A DNA stretch of 64,000 nucleotides, taken from positions 285,032 through 349,031 of the forward strand of contig JAOPKB010000004.1 in assembly GCA_025517485.1 (NCBI GenBank), read 5' to 3'. The DNA is from Natronoglomus mannanivorans. GTDB taxonomy: Archaea; Halobacteriota; Halobacteria; Halobacteriales; Natrialbaceae. The translations under genes were made by a program, and so were the position numbers. Positions 16,680 to 24,431 of the stretch are shown piece after piece. Positions within the stretch are counted from its first letter, which is position 1, and every line of letters starts with the position of its first letter. Below the pieces are notes generated by a model that worked only from the letters and a program-made list of their open reading frames with translations, made no database searches and was not told the DNA's origin.

Positions 16680-17779
16680 GCCCCGAGCAGAACCCGAGTT
16701 CGAACGCCCACTCGAGTGGGAGTCGGAGTGAAAGTGAGAGTGACAGTGGACCGTCGGACGGGGAGAGGTCGGATAGCCCCCCATCCCGCGAGAACGACGG
16801 CCTGTCGGAGGGCGAACAGCCGGAGATCGACGAGGGCCGGTACATCTACTGTCTGGTCTCGGTTCCCGGCGGTGACGACGATAGCAACGTCGACTTCGAG
16901 ACCACCGGCGTCGAGGGCGAACCCGTCTCGGTCGTCACCGTCGACGGAATCGGCGCGGTCGTCCACGAATGTGACGAGATCTACGACTCCGCGGACTTCT
17001 CGCGGATCCGGCGTTGGCTCGTCCGCCACCAGTCGGTCGTCGACGACGCCGGCCAGGCGTTCGGAACGCCGCTGCCCTTCCAGTTCGACACGATCCTTCG
17101 GGGCGACGACGACGGCGTTCGCGAGTGGATTCGAAGCGAGTTCGAGACGCTGGAGACGGTTCTCGACTCGCTGGCCGACCACTGGGAGTACAGGGTCGAA
17201 GTCGTCAGAACGGACCCGATCGACGACTCGACGCTCGCCGAGCTGGACGACGAACTCGCGAGCCTTCGCGAGCGGATCGACGAGGCCGGTGACGGAGCCG
17301 GATTCTTGCTCGAGAAGCAGTACGAAAGCCGCGCGAAGGAAGTTCGGGCGAACAAACGCGCGGTACTGGCCGACGATCTTCGCGATCGGCTCTCGGAACA
17401 CGCACGCGAGGTCCACGAACTCGAGCGGACGCCGACGGCGACGCTCGGTGACGACGCCGGAGACGGTGACGACGACAAAGAGACGCTGTGTCGGCTCACC
17501 CTGCTCGCTCACGAGGACGAGGAGAGCGCGGTCGGGTCGGTGTTAGACGACGTGGCGGCCGAGCAGGGGATCGAGGTGCGATTCACCGGCCCGTGGCCGC
17601 CGTACACGTTCGCGCCGGAACTCGGCGATAGTAGTGGACGTGATAGTGGAGGTGCATCCGGCGGTGACGCTGACGCCCCTGCAGACCGGGACGGCCTCGG
17701 AGAGAGGACCGTGGCCGAGAACAGTACCGGGACCGAAGACAATCACACGTCGAATCCGCACTCGACACACGACCGATGA
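16676..17779 (+). CDS. gvpL: Gas vesicle protein GvpL
   Basis: A second GvpF/L-family protein (367 aa, longer than the usual 280). The family core starts near residue 45 with GRYIYCLVSVPGG, continues with RRWLVRHQSVVDDAGQAFGTPLPFQFDTIL and a charged helical region, and ends with FTGPWPPYTFAPELG. An N-terminal Ser/Glu/Asp-rich leader and a C-terminal low-complexity tail account for the extra length. Start and stop both overlap neighbours by ATGA. Confidence 0.93.
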   Translation: MSPEQNPSSNAHSSGSRSESESDSGPSDGERSDSPPSRENDGLSEGEQPEIDEGRYIYCLVSVPGGDDDSNVDFETTGVEGEPVSVVTVDGIGAVVHECDEIYDSADFSRIRRWLVRHQSVVDDAGQAFGTPLPFQFDTILRGDDDGVREWIRSEFETLETVLDSLADHWEYRVEVVRTDPIDDSTLAELDDELASLRERIDEAGDGAGFLLEKQYESRAKEVRANKRAVLADDLRDRLSEHAREVHELERTPTATLGDDAGDGDDDKETLCRLTLLAHEDEESAVGSVLDDVAAEQGIEVRFTGPWPPYTFAPELGDSSGRDSGGASGGDADAPADRDGLGERTVAENSTGTEDNHTSNPHSTHDR

Positions 17780-18309
17780 GGCCGACGAAAGACGAGGACG
17801 CGCTGGTCGATCTCCTCGACGTGATCCTTCGGGACGGTGCGGTCCTCCGTGCCGACGTCATCATCTCGGTTGCCGAGATTCCGCTCGTGGGGGTCAAACT
17901 CACGGCGGCGATCGCGGGGATGGAGACGATGACCGACTACGGCCTGTTCGAGGAGTGGGACACCAGTCGACGGAACGCGGCGGTCGCGAGGCGCCAGTAC
18001 GGTCATCGAGATCACGTCACGAGTGGGGTCGAACACGAGGACAGAGACCGGGTCGGCGTCGGCTCCACACCCAACTCGAGTTCCTCGAGCAGGCGGCGAC
18101 TCAGAGATCACGACGTGGCGGGAGCCGGAGCGGATGACGGCACCGAGCACGGAGAAGGCGACGGCGAAAGCGAAGACGCAGAGCCGACGATTTCGATCAC
18201 CCCGCCCGTCGAGGACGAGGACGAGGGCGCATCTCGAGGTGGGGAGCAAGAACACGAACGAGAGCGAGAACGAGAGCACGAACGAGAACAGGACGACGAG
18301 ACCGCGTAG
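17776..18309 (+). CDS. gvpM: Gas vesicle protein GvpM
   Basis: The third GvpA-like minor protein of the locus. The core LVDLLDVILRDGAVLRADVIISVAEIPLVGVKLTAAIAG is at residues 10-50. The last 100 residues form an unusually long charged tail with ERERERERE-type repeats; model GvpM proteins are about 84 aa. It closes the gvpF-M operon. Confidence 0.93.
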   Translation: MRPTKDEDALVDLLDVILRDGAVLRADVIISVAEIPLVGVKLTAAIAGMETMTDYGLFEEWDTSRRNAAVARRQYGHRDHVTSGVEHEDRDRVGVGSTPNSSSSSRRRLRDHDVAGAGADDGTEHGEGDGESEDAEPTISITPPVEDEDEGASRGGEQEHEREREREHEREQDDETA

Positions 18310-18448
18310 AGCCAGGGAGACGAACAGACGAACGGTCAGCGATGGACGAGTCGCCAGCGGGAGCGGGGGCGGGGGACAGCCCACGACTCGTGCTAGCCAC
18401 GGGCCACGACCGCACTCGAGTGACCGGTCGTCAGAATTGTGTACCCCG

Positions 18449-18476
18449 TAGCCGTGGCCGTGGCCGTGGCCGTGCC
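18449..18476 (+). repeat. GTGGCC hexanucleotide tract, non-coding
   Basis: Tandem gtggcc units (ccgtagccgtggccgtggcc) sit between gvpM and the convergent small zinc-protein gene. This is one of several six-base tracts found just beyond stop codons in the window. Confidence 0.65.
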
Positions 18477-18492
18477 CACAGGGTTGGCCGCG

Positions 18493-18708
18493 TCAGGCGT
18501 GTTTTGGACGCTCTTTGGTGAGCTGGACGTCGCCGCTGACGGCGGTCTCTTCCTCGTCTTCGGTGTAGGTGTACATCCCGGTCCCACCGCAGAGCGTACA
18601 CTCGTAGGTCTCGGAGATCTCGTTGATCATCTCGCCGTCTTCGAAGTAGACGCGGCTCTGGGTGATCTGCAGGAACTGCGGGGTCTCGCACTTGGTGCAT
18701 TCGATCAT
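18493..18708 (-). CDS. Small zinc-ribbon-like protein, 71 aa
   Basis: Two CxxC pairs (C4/C7 in ECTKCE and C37/C40 in ECTLCGG) should bind one zinc. The remainder is acidic with a beta-rich pattern (SRVYFEDGEMINEISETYEC, then GTGMYTYTED). It is soluble and without signal peptide. The function is unknown; such microproteins are common in haloarchaea. It is convergent with the gvp operon. Confidence 0.75.
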   Translation of the reverse strand: MIECTKCETPQFLQITQSRVYFEDGEMINEISETYECTLCGGTGMYTYTEDEEETAVSGDVQLTKERPKHA

Positions 18709-19247
18709 ACAACAGCGGTCACCTGCACCGGTAGTAGTTATCCGGCTGGTAACGCTGTGGGGCTGTATGCTATGGCTGACTTACCGTCCGTGTGGGACCG
18801 GTTACCGTCCGTTCACCCCCGCGTCGGTCGCGAACGAACATCGGCCGGTCGAATCTCGAGATAAGCTGCACATAACCGCCGGAGTACGGACGGCTATCGC
18901 CGGTAATCGACGGGTTCGGTTCCCAGCCCAGAGGCGATCTCAGGACGAGTTTTACCTCGGTTACCTCGGCGAAGGGTCCAATTTATTCGGCCGTCGACAG
19001 GCTCTGAGCACTCGATCGGCTCGTGGGCCGTCCCGTCGCTCGGCTGCCTCGAGGAGAGGGTGATCTGGTGTCTCGGTTTTCGCAGTCTCGTCTTCCGGCA
19101 CGACGAACCCGCTTTCGTTCGACTCCGTCTCGAGACCGAACTCCACACTGTTCGACGGGCGGACGACGACTTCCAAACGAGAGACAGGAAACCGGCGTCT
19201 CCCGCCGCCACCGGTTCTTTGTAGTTGGTGGCCCTCGAAGGGCCTGT
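18709..19247. other. Intergenic region, possibly holding one weak short gene
   Basis: 540 bp between divergent small genes. Apart from the doubtful 71-codon frame at 18961-19176, I see no supported gene, RNA or repeat. Confidence 0.4.
18961..19176 (-). CDS. Doubtful small acidic protein or remnant, 71 aa
   Basis: This frame opens at a TTG (19176) or a later GTG. The first 50 residues look like haloarchaeal coding sequence: acidic, GC-rich third positions, SVEFGLETESNESGFVVPED. The last 15 residues are Arg/Pro-rich and unlike it, so the frame may be a truncated gene. No family is recognised and no TATA box is clear. Confidence 0.35.
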   Translation of the reverse strand: MEVVVRPSNSVEFGLETESNESGFVVPEDETAKTETPDHPLLEAAERRDGPRADRVLRACRRPNKLDPSPR

Positions 19248-19487
19248 ATGTCGATTACCCTGTACGAACTCGACGGCTGTCCGTACTGCGAGAAGGTCGC
19301 CGACCGCCTCGACGAACTCGACGTCGAGTACGAGAGCGTCTGGACCGATGCGATGCACTCGGATCGAAACGAGGTCAAGCGCGTCTCGGGCCAGCGTGGC
19401 GTCCCCGTTCTGGTCGACGAGGACCGCGGCGTGACGATGTCCGAATCGGCCAACATCCTCGAGTACGTCGAGCGAACGCTCGCGTAG
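19248..19487 (+). CDS. Glutaredoxin-like protein, 79 aa
   Basis: A thioredoxin-fold protein with the dithiol site GCPYCEKV near residues 10-16, cis-proline context GVPVLVDED and a C-terminal helix SANILEYVERTL (GST-N-terminal/glutaredoxin-3 type). It probably reduces disulfides or mixed disulfides with gamma-glutamylcysteine, the main haloarchaeal thiol. The ATG at 19248 directly precedes the first beta strand (SITLYEL). A close relative sits at 34595. Confidence 0.88.
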   Translation: MSITLYELDGCPYCEKVADRLDELDVEYESVWTDAMHSDRNEVKRVSGQRGVPVLVDEDRGVTMSESANILEYVERTLA

Positions 19488-20227
19488 GCGTCGGAGTCAG
19501 ATCGGAATCAGAGTCAGCGTCGGAGTCGGTGTCAGCGTCGAACCCGGTACTCGACCGAACGGCGGACAGTTCGTTTTCGACCTCGACGCGCCGATCTCGA
19601 CCTCCGAACCCGCGCTCAACTGTGATCTCGAGTCTCCTCTCGAGATCATTTCGACCCCGATTTCGACCGTCACACTTCCCTTTCCGTCGAAAACGCGATC
19701 ACGGGCAGTCACCGTAGGCAATTTCTAGGCGTCTCGTATGCGGTCCCTGTCTGCGTTCTCGAGTGGCTACTGTCAACGAAGTAGATGCATAACAAAGGGT
19801 GAGACTCGCCTTCCGTTGACACGCGGGGATGAAACGCCCCGTCGGGTGAACGCTCGGCGCAGACCACGACGCGCTGACCGGCCATTTGCCGTGCGTTCGT
19901 TCCCGGATCGCTCAGAAGTGGACTCGCCCCCGCTTCGAGTTAGCTCATGTCTCTCACACACGGGCGGGTCCCGCCCCCGCCCGGTTTCACACGCCCGAGT
20001 GACGACTTCCCCTGTCGGTATCGGTATCGGTGTCACCGTTCCGTCGTCCTCGGTCCCACCCTATTTATCAGCGGTACAGGAGAATACCCCGAGGTCGTTC
20101 GAGAGACGTATGTCTCTCGTGATGACGAGAATCCCCGATTCTCGAACCACTTGACCTCGGGGATGAATCCGATAGGCAGCTCTGATACAAATCATTAAGT
20201 AGACAAATTCCCAACACGTAGACAGCG
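19488..20227. other. Intergenic region with repeats, upstream of the tnpB element
   Basis: 740 bp. A six-base periodic tract (tcggaatcagagtcagcgtcggagtcgg) follows the glutaredoxin stop. A 10 bp hairpin stem occurs at 19623-19632 and 19639-19648. The multi-hairpin element at 20087-20162 lies close to tnpB. No gene is supported; the open frame at 19738-20154 lacks haloarchaeal composition. Confidence 0.5.
20087..20162 (+). repeat. Three-way-junction palindromic element, non-coding copy
   Basis: An outer 10 bp stem pairs CCCCGAGGTC (20087-20096) with GACCTCGGGG (20153-20162). Inside are hairpin 1, CGAGAGAC/GTCTCTCG (20100-20107 with 20112-20119), the linker TGATGA, and hairpin 2, CGAGAAT/ATTCTCG (20126-20132 with 20138-20144). 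The inner part, from TCGTTCGAGAGA onward, matches the copy inside tnpB at 21431-21490 in layout and in much of its sequence. Confidence 0.75.
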
Positions 20228-21580
20228 ATGGAGCACAGCCACCGTTACCACGCTTACCCGAGCGACGAGGTAGCGGCGGCTGCCGAACATCACATCAACG
20301 TTCATCGCCAACTCTACAACCACGTCCGATGGGACTACACGAACAGTCCCGAAGACGACAAGCCGAGCGAATACCAGCAGAATAACAAACTTCCCGAGTG
20401 GAAGCGTCGATGGTCGGTGTTTTCAGAACTTCATTCGAAAGCCGCACAAGCTACCGTCGCACGCTTCCACCGCAACCTCTCCAACCTTCGCAAGAAAAAA
20501 GAAAAGGGGCACAACGTCGGGTGGCTCAAGCGCCAATCCCCAACCGAGTATCGAAGCGTCACGTACAACCAGTCAGGCTTCGACCTCGATAACAAAAGGG
20601 GCCGAGACGGATACGCCTACGTGCGCTTCAGCAAAATCGGCTGGGTGAAAATCCGCTACCACCGCCCACTCCCCGACCACGCCACCATCAAAGAAGTCAC
20701 GCTCAAAAAGGAGCGGACTGGCGAGTGGTTCGTCTCGTTCAGTCTCGAAACCGACGACGAACACGTTCCCGAGAAGCCCGCGTTGGACACGCTTGACGCG
20801 AGCAACAGTGTGGGAATCGACCTTGGTATCCTGAACTACATCCACACCAGCGACGGGAAGACCGTGGATTGGCTCGACCTCGAAGACGAATCCGAGCGAT
20901 TGCGCCGCGAGCAACGAAAACTCTCGCGGAAAGAACACAGGTCGAACAACTACGAGAAACAGCGCCGGAAAGTCGCCAAAGTGAAGCGAAAGATTCGACG
21001 CAAAGTACTGGACTACCAGCATAAGTTGACGACGTGGCTCGTCAAGACCTATGACGCTGTGTTTGTTGAAGACCTCGACGTAGCTGGAATGCTTCAGGCG
21101 GATGGGAACGCTCGGAACAAGCAGGATGCAGCGTGGGGACAGTTCATCACTCTGCTCGAATACAAGGGTGATTTGTACGGCACTCACGTTGTACAAGTCG
21201 AACCTCGTGGAACGACGAAGGAGTGTGCGTCGTGTGGAGTGGAGACAGCGAAGCCCATCTGGGTTCGTGAACACTCGTGTCCAGCGTGTGGGTTCGAGAC
21301 GGATAGGGATGCGAACGCGGTCGTCAGACGTAGTCTGACGGGCAGCAAAATCGCGTGCGATTTTGCGACGGCGATGAACGTGTTGCAGAGAGGATTTTCT
21401 GAATTAGGGCTGGGATGGCCCGAATCAACGTCGTTCGAGAGAGCTCTGCTCTCTCGTGATCACGAAAGGCGCGGAGCGCCTTTCGAACGACCCGTGGAGA
21501 CTGTGACCGCTACGGACACCGCTGGTTTCCAGCGAGTGTCTGCAAGTCACGTCGTAGAAACGGGAAGCCCCGCCCCTTGA
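20228..21580 (+). CDS. tnpB: RNA-guided endonuclease TnpB
   Basis: A 450 aa TnpB. The RuvC-like triad is visible as D198 (SVGIDLGI), E281 (VFVEDLDVAG) and an Asp in TDRDAN (D359/D361). The zinc finger uses C333, C336 (CASC) and C351, C354 (CPAC). Two segments are foreign to the family as I know it: residues 365-381 (VVRRSLTGSKIACDFAT) split the DANA-AMNV block, and residues 402-421 split the PEST-PVET block. Both are encoded by palindromic double hairpins and stay in frame. All catalytic residues are intact, but the first insertion lies right after the last RuvC motif, so activity is uncertain. Confidence 0.9.
   Translation: MEHSHRYHAYPSDEVAAAAEHHINVHRQLYNHVRWDYTNSPEDDKPSEYQQNNKLPEWKRRWSVFSELHSKAAQATVARFHRNLSNLRKKKEKGHNVGWLKRQSPTEYRSVTYNQSGFDLDNKRGRDGYAYVRFSKIGWVKIRYHRPLPDHATIKEVTLKKERTGEWFVSFSLETDDEHVPEKPALDTLDASNSVGIDLGILNYIHTSDGKTVDWLDLEDESERLRREQRKLSRKEHRSNNYEKQRRKVAKVKRKIRRKVLDYQHKLTTWLVKTYDAVFVEDLDVAGMLQADGNARNKQDAAWGQFITLLEYKGDLYGTHVVQVEPRGTTKECASCGVETAKPIWVREHSCPACGFETDRDANAVVRRSLTGSKIACDFATAMNVLQRGFSELGLGWPESTSFERALLSRDHERRGAPFERPVETVTATDTAGFQRVSASHVVETGSPAP
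21320..21370 (+). repeat. Double-hairpin palindromic insertion in tnpB (copy A)
   Basis: About 51 bp in frame. Hairpin 1 pairs CGTCAGAC (21322-21329) with GTCTGACG (21333-21340). After the linker GGCA, hairpin 2 pairs GCAAAATCG (21345-21353) with CGATTTTGC (21358-21366). It interrupts the conserved DANA|AMNVLQRG segment of TnpB. Confidence 0.7.
21431..21490 (+). repeat. Double-hairpin palindromic insertion in tnpB (copy B)
   Basis: 60 bp in frame, bounded by TCGTTCGA and CGAACGA. Hairpin 1 pairs CGAGAGAGC (21436-21444) with GCTCTCTCG (21448-21456). After TGATCA, hairpin 2 pairs CGAAAGGCGC (21463-21472) with GCGCCTTTCG (21476-21485). It lies between the conserved PEST and PVET residues of TnpB. 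Confidence 0.75.
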
Positions 21581-21592
21581 GGGCGGGGTGAT

Positions 21593-22477
21593 TCACTTCG
21601 ATTCGAGACTGACGAGTTCGTCGACGCTCGGAAACGCCGTCGAGTCGTCGAGAATCTGGTCCATCCGCTCGGCGTGTTTTCGTGTCGCGTACGCGGTGAG
21701 TTTCGCCCCGACGGACCCGCTGTCGTCGACGGTCGCCTCGCTCACGACACCCGTCGCGAGGTCGGCGAGTTCCGCGACCGTCTCCTCGATCAGTTCGGGA
21801 TCGACGCCGCGGCCGTGGACGAGGGTCTTCAGTTTCCACATCCCGAATCCCACGTGGCGGCCTTCGTCCTCCCGAATCCGTGAAAACCCTTCCACGAGCC
21901 CCGGCATCGACGGGGCGGCCTCGCGAGTGAACTCCGCCTGGACGCTGTAATAACCCGTCTGTGCGAGGATCCCCTCGATCGTCAGGTGGTAGTGGCAGTA
22001 CGCCTTGGCCCGGTTCTCGAGCGTATCTTCTGTGAGCAATCGATGCATCGCTCGCTCGTTGCGCTCGAGGAGTTCCACGTACGCGGCCGGAAACCACCGC
22101 TCGTCGGTCGGACTCGTGGGCTCGAGCCCGCGTCGGCGTTCCTCCGGCGTGATCACGGTGTCCCAGTAGCGCTCGAAGTAATCGGCGTGTTTGGCCTCGT
22201 CGTAGAGTTGGGTGCTGACGTAGAGCTGATCGGTGACGTTCTCGAGGACCGAGGCGAGAGGGACGAGGTCCTCGGTGACGGCCTCCTCGCCGGCACCGAA
22301 GAGTGCGAGCGTCCGTCGGAGACCCTCGAACTCGGGGTCGGGGAGGGCAGCGATGGCCTCCCGGTCGGTCGAGAGGTCGATCTCGTGGGGGTCCCAGTGG
22401 CGTTCGACCGCGTTCCGATAGTAGCGATAGGAGCGACGCTCGAGGTCGAGTCGGGGGTTCGGCGCTCGTGTCGTCAT
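21593..22477 (-). CDS. R2-like di-iron protein (NrdB / R2lox-related ferritin-like oxidase)
   Basis: A 294 aa ferritin-fold protein. The metal-ligand motifs are GAGEEAVTED, YDEAKHADYF (ExxH), LTIEGILAQTGYY and IREDEGRHVGFG (ExxH). This set fits class I ribonucleotide reductase beta or, by its length, the R2-like ligand-binding oxidases. No reductase alpha subunit is near, so I lean to the oxidase reading. The ATG at 22477 (MTTRAPNPRLDLERRSY) is chosen over an unconserved 35-codon extension. Its stop codon (21593-21595) falls within the terminal bases of the adjacent IS right end. Confidence 0.82.
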   Translation of the reverse strand: MTTRAPNPRLDLERRSYRYYRNAVERHWDPHEIDLSTDREAIAALPDPEFEGLRRTLALFGAGEEAVTEDLVPLASVLENVTDQLYVSTQLYDEAKHADYFERYWDTVITPEERRRGLEPTSPTDERWFPAAYVELLERNERAMHRLLTEDTLENRAKAYCHYHLTIEGILAQTGYYSVQAEFTREAAPSMPGLVEGFSRIREDEGRHVGFGMWKLKTLVHGRGVDPELIEETVAELADLATGVVSEATVDDSGSVGAKLTAYATRKHAERMDQILDDSTAFPSVDELVSLESK

Positions 22478-22606
22478 CGGTGAGTGTTCAAACGGGCTGT
22501 AAAAAACGGTGTCGGGTTCGGGTCGTGGGGTGGACGGCGACTGTGACGCCAGCCCGCGGACGCCGACACCCACAGTCTTCAAGACACTCCCCTCGAACTA
22601 TCGGCT

Positions 22607-24421
22607 ATGCGACTCGAGGAGTACTGGGGTGTCGGTCCGAAGACGCGCGAGACGCTGGTCGAGGAACTCGGTGCCGAGCGGGCGATCCGGGCCATCGAGA
22701 GCGGTGACGTCCGCGCGCTCGCCGACGCTGGCCTTCCCAGAGGACGGGCGACGCGAATCCTCCGGCGTGCGACCGGCGGTGCCGGCATGGACACGCTGGC
22801 AACGAGCGACGCACGCGCGGCGTACAAGGAACTGCTGGATCTGGCGGTCGAACACGCGGTCACTGATCGCGCCGCCGACCGCATCCGCGTGCTCACGCCG
22901 TTGACCGACCGCGAGGCGATGGACGAGCGCCTCGACTCGGTGCTGGCCGCCCGCGACGTCTGGGACGACTTGCCTACCGAGGACCGTGACGCCGTTCTCG
23001 ACGCCTACGACCGGTACGACGACCGCGACGGCAGCGAACACGCCGCCGTCGAAACCGCCCTCGCCTTGCTCGAGGCGGGCGTCGACTCCGGGCCGTTCGA
23101 GACGATCACCGATCTCGACCGAGAGACGCTCGCGGAGGCGAGTGCGGCGCTGTCGGCGTTCTCCGGCGACGGTCGGAACCGGAATCGCGTCCGCGAGGGC
23201 GCGGACGACGAACTCGATCGCCTCCGGACGGCGCTGGGCGCGATCGAGGACATGGACGCCAACGCCCTCGAGGTCATCGAGGACCTCCGCTCGGAGGGCG
23301 TCCACGACGTGCAGGGGTTTCGTGATGCGTTCGAGGACCGACTGCTCTCGGAGACGCAGGTCACCGTCGACCAAGTTCGGGAGGCGATGCCGACCGACGC
23401 CGCCGACGCGACGGACTTCGTCGGCGGGACGCTCCGGGGACTTCGATCGGACCTCCGGGAAGCCGTCGACGAGCGCGAAGAAACCGTCGCGAGCGAGTTC
23501 GAGGCGACCCTCGAGGCCGCGAGCGAGGACGTCTCCCGGGCCGTCTCGGCGGTCGACGAGATCGCCTTTCACCTCTCGTTGGCGCGGTTCGCGCTGGCGT
23601 ACGACTGTACGCGCCCGGTCTTCGTGGATAGCGAGGGACCACGCGCCGCGAACGGGTCGACCGCCCAGCACGCACAGGACGGACGGCAGGCCGCCGTCTC
23701 CGTCGTCGGCGCGCGAAACCTCACGGTCGCCGCCCGCGACGGCGAGTCCGTCCAGCCGATCACGTACGCGCTGGGCGACCACGACGTCGCGGACGTTCCA
23801 GAGGGCGACCGCGTCGCCGTCCTCACGGGGGCCAACAGCGGCGGGAAGACGACGCTGCTCGAGACGCTCTGTCAGGTCGTCCTGCTGGCGTCGATGGGGC
23901 TTCCGGTTCCCGCCGACCGTGCCGAGGTGACGCCGGTCGACGCGCTCGTCTTCCACCGCCGTCACGCCAGTTTCAACGCGGGCGTCCTCGAGTCCACCCT
24001 GCGGTCGATCGTGCCGCCGCTCTCGAGTGGCGGCCGGACGCTGATGCTGGTCGACGAGTTCGAGGCGATCACCGAACCCGGCAGCGCGGCGGACCTGCTT
24101 CACGGGCTGGTGACGCTGACCGTCGGCCGCGACGCGCTGGGCGTGTTCGTCACCCACCTCGCGGACGACCTGGAACCGCTGCCCGAGGAGGCCCGCGTCG
24201 ACGGCATCTTCGCGGAGGGGCTGAATCCGGACCTCGAGTTACAGGTGGACTATCAGCCCCGCTTCGGTACCGTCGGCCGGTCGACGCCGGAGTTCATCGT
24301 CTCGCGACTGGTCGCCGACGCCGCAGACCGGACCGAACGCGCCGGCTTCGAGACGCTCGCGGAGGCGGTCGGCAACGACGTCGTCCAGCGGACGCTGGCT
24401 GACGCGCGCTGGGTGGAGTAG
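22607..24421 (+). CDS. MutS-family ATPase with N-terminal helix-hairpin-helix (archaeal MutS2/MutS5 type)
   Basis: A 604 aa MutS-related protein lacking the mismatch-recognition domain. The N-terminus carries a helix-hairpin-helix (WGVGPKTRETLVEELG), the middle is helical, and the C-terminal ATPase has Walker A GANSGGKTT (about residues 407-415), Walker B LMLVDEFEA and FVTHLADDL. No Smr domain follows. Haloarchaeal relatives are called MutS2 or MutS5. Role probably in recombination or branched-DNA handling rather than classical mismatch repair. It is divergent from the R2-like gene with 129 bp between. Confidence 0.88.
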   Translation: MRLEEYWGVGPKTRETLVEELGAERAIRAIESGDVRALADAGLPRGRATRILRRATGGAGMDTLATSDARAAYKELLDLAVEHAVTDRAADRIRVLTPLTDREAMDERLDSVLAARDVWDDLPTEDRDAVLDAYDRYDDRDGSEHAAVETALALLEAGVDSGPFETITDLDRETLAEASAALSAFSGDGRNRNRVREGADDELDRLRTALGAIEDMDANALEVIEDLRSEGVHDVQGFRDAFEDRLLSETQVTVDQVREAMPTDAADATDFVGGTLRGLRSDLREAVDEREETVASEFEATLEAASEDVSRAVSAVDEIAFHLSLARFALAYDCTRPVFVDSEGPRAANGSTAQHAQDGRQAAVSVVGARNLTVAARDGESVQPITYALGDHDVADVPEGDRVAVLTGANSGGKTTLLETLCQVVLLASMGLPVPADRAEVTPVDALVFHRRHASFNAGVLESTLRSIVPPLSSGGRTLMLVDEFEAITEPGSAADLLHGLVTLTVGRDALGVFVTHLADDLEPLPEEARVDGIFAEGLNPDLELQVDYQPRFGTVGRSTPEFIVSRLVADAADRTERAGFETLAEAVGNDVVQRTLADARWVE

Positions 24422-24431
24422 TCCGGTAGCG

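Larger units (their letters stand above)
20087..21595 (+). mobile_element. IS200/IS605-family TnpB-only element (IS1341-like)
   Basis: The element holds tnpB and no tnpA, so it would need a transposase in trans. The right end shows the typical strong GC hairpin CCCCGCCC/GGGCGGGG (21568-21575 with 21581-21588) followed by TGATTCAC, at the edge of the neighbouring R2-like gene. The left end is not certain; the palindromic element at 20087 is included as the outermost associated structure. Confidence 0.7.

Noticed and set aside
19738..20154. Plus-strand frame before tnpB
   Set aside because: Runs through the hairpin element and is Arg/Pro/Ser-rich; no family resemblance.
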